A DNA stretch of 11,673 nt, from positions 1-11,673 of the forward strand of contig JAJAZI010000040.1 of NCBI GenBank assembly GCA_026785785.1, given 5' to 3'. Origin of the DNA: Microbacteriaceae bacterium (GTDB lineage: Bacteria > Actinomycetota > Actinomycetes > Actinomycetales > Microbacteriaceae). Numbering within the stretch: the first letter of the stretch is position 1; each line of letters opens with the position of its first letter. The notes beneath the pieces are model-generated. The model had not been told where the DNA came from, ran no database searches, and saw only the letters and a list, made by a program, of their open reading frames with translations. Shown piece after piece: positions 10,881 to 11,673 of the stretch. The translations under genes were made by a program, and so were the position numbers.

Positions 10881-11673
10881 CTGGCAACCCTTTCGATTCG
10901 TGGCACTCGGCCCGATGCGGCCACGGCCGCGATCCTCAGTTTCACCGGGTTCGGCACACGCACCCGGGAGCGCACAAGCCGGTCGGCCGGTGTCGCTCGC
11001 AGTCTGGCAGACAGTTCCGCGAAAAGGCCTTGAGCCAGCGCCACCGCACGCCGCGACGACTTCGGCAGCATCGGGATCACGCTCGCGGAGACGGCCAGGT
11101 CGGCGTCGATGTCGTCGAGCAGGCGCACCTTGTCGACCTCGGTGAACGAGGCGACGTCGACGCCGGGGAAGTAACTGCGGCCGAGCTGCTCGAAGTCCGC
11201 GGCGAGGTCGCGCAGAAAGTTGACCTTCTGGAAGGCGGCTCCGAGCCGGCGCGCTCCGGCTCCCATGGTGGCCTCGTCGACGGCGGTCACGTGCATACCG
11301 TCGAGGAACGCCTTGAGGCACATGAGCCCGACGACCTCCGCCGAGCCGTAGACATAGGCCTCAAAACTCGCCTGGTCGTGCTCGGTCGCGCTGAGGTCGG
11401 CCCGCATCGACGCGAAGAACGGCGCGGTGAGCTCGGTGCCGAAACCGGTGTCGCGCGCGGTCAGCGCGAAGGCGTGAACGACGAGGTTGGCGCTGTAGCC
11501 GGTGAGCATCGCCTCGTCGGTGTCGCGCTCGAGTTCGTCGAGAATGCGCGCGACGGTGCCGTGGTCGGCCCCCGCAGCATCCGCTGCCCCATCGACGATC
11601 TCGTCGGCGATGCGCACGAGGGCGTAGATGTTCTCGACGTGCTGGCGCACGTGCGGGCCGAGCAGCCTCGACG
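10877..11673 (-). CDS. crtB: Phytoene synthase (5' end beyond window)
   Basis: About 264 residues of a squalene/phytoene synthase family enzyme that joins two GGPP molecules head to head. The true start is off the right edge: the frame is open to the last base and reads SRLLGPHVRQHVENIYALVR, an internal family sequence, before the first usable GTG at 11650. The first Asp-rich motif is DEIVD in YALVRIADEIVDG. The second is NFLRDLAADFEQLGRSYFP, the RDxxxD-type motif before the RxYFP segment. YVYGSAEVVGLMC is the conserved helix between them. The usual family length is near 290-310, so roughly 25-45 residues are missing. The stop overlaps the crtI start as ATGA. A GGPP synthase (crtE) is expected upstream. 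Confidence 0.93.
   Translation of the reverse strand, partial: SRLLGPHVRQHVENIYALVRIADEIVDGAADAAGADHGTVARILDELERDTDEAMLTGYSANLVVHAFALTARDTGFGTELTAPFFASMRADLSATEHDQASFEAYVYGSAEVVGLMCLKAFLDGMHVTAVDEATMGAGARRLGAAFQKVNFLRDLAADFEQLGRSYFPGVDVASFTEVDKVRLLDDIDADLAVSASVIPMLPKSSRRAVALAQGLFAELSARLRATPADRLVRSRVRVPNPVKLRIAAVAASGRVPRIERVAR
10888..10893 (-). promoter_or_regulatory. Ribosome binding site of crtI
   Basis: AAAGGG on the minus strand stands 7 bases before ATG 10880, within the last codons of crtB. It confirms that start over upstream alternatives. Confidence 0.65.

Noticed and set aside
9504..11033. 509-codon plus-strand open frame
   Set aside because: It is antisense to crtI and crtB, which have clear signatures; composition is typical of a shadow frame.

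Overview
The window is high-GC DNA with dense bacterial coding. The combination of genes points to an actinobacterium, most likely of the Microbacteriaceae: a C50-type carotenoid cluster with a split heterodimeric lycopene cyclase, several start codons that sit 6-7 bases after a TAnnnT hexamer (leaderless style), and frequent CGGATGC words. The genus cannot be fixed from sequence alone. Ten complete genes and two genes cut by the window edges are supported. I see no rRNA, tRNA, transposase or CRISPR array.

Left block (1-4627). A solute-binding lipoprotein of the YnjB type runs off the left edge on the minus strand. Divergent from it is an operon of a TVP38/TMEM64 (VTT-domain) membrane protein overlapping a CDP-alcohol phosphatidyltransferase by 8 bp. 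A 490-bp non-coding stretch packed with hairpins and tandem repeats follows. Next come a minus-strand flavin disulfide reductase and a divergent SAM methyltransferase. Homologues of several of these (YnjB, a VTT protein, a CDP-alcohol transferase) also sit together in the E. coli ydjXYZ-ynjABCDEF neighbourhood, whose function is unresolved. This makes the block a candidate for an undescribed membrane-associated system.

Middle block (4681-7436). An MFS transporter of the UMF1/Atg22-like type is followed after 6 bp by a second CDP-alcohol phosphatidyltransferase with a perfect catalytic motif. Beyond it lie two 30-bp tandem repeats, an inverted copy of their core, and a MarR-family regulator whose promoter overlaps that inverted copy.

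Right block (7612-11673, minus strand). This is a tightly coupled carotenoid operon: crtB (cut at its 5' end by the window edge), crtI, crtYe, crtYf, crtEb. Junctions are 4-bp overlaps or a 4-bp gap. CrtB condenses two GGPP to phytoene and CrtI desaturates it to lycopene. CrtEb adds two C5 prenyl units while the CrtYe/CrtYf pair closes the rings. The expected product is a cyclic C50 carotenoid (decaprenoxanthin, sarcinaxanthin or C.p.450 type). A GGPP synthase gene is expected just outside the right edge.

The main oddities are in-frame minisatellites inside two enzymes (a catalytic-motif insertion in the first CDP-alcohol transferase and five GRGVA repeats in CrtYf), the three-copy putative operator before marR, and a diverged intergenic repeat shared by two gene ends.
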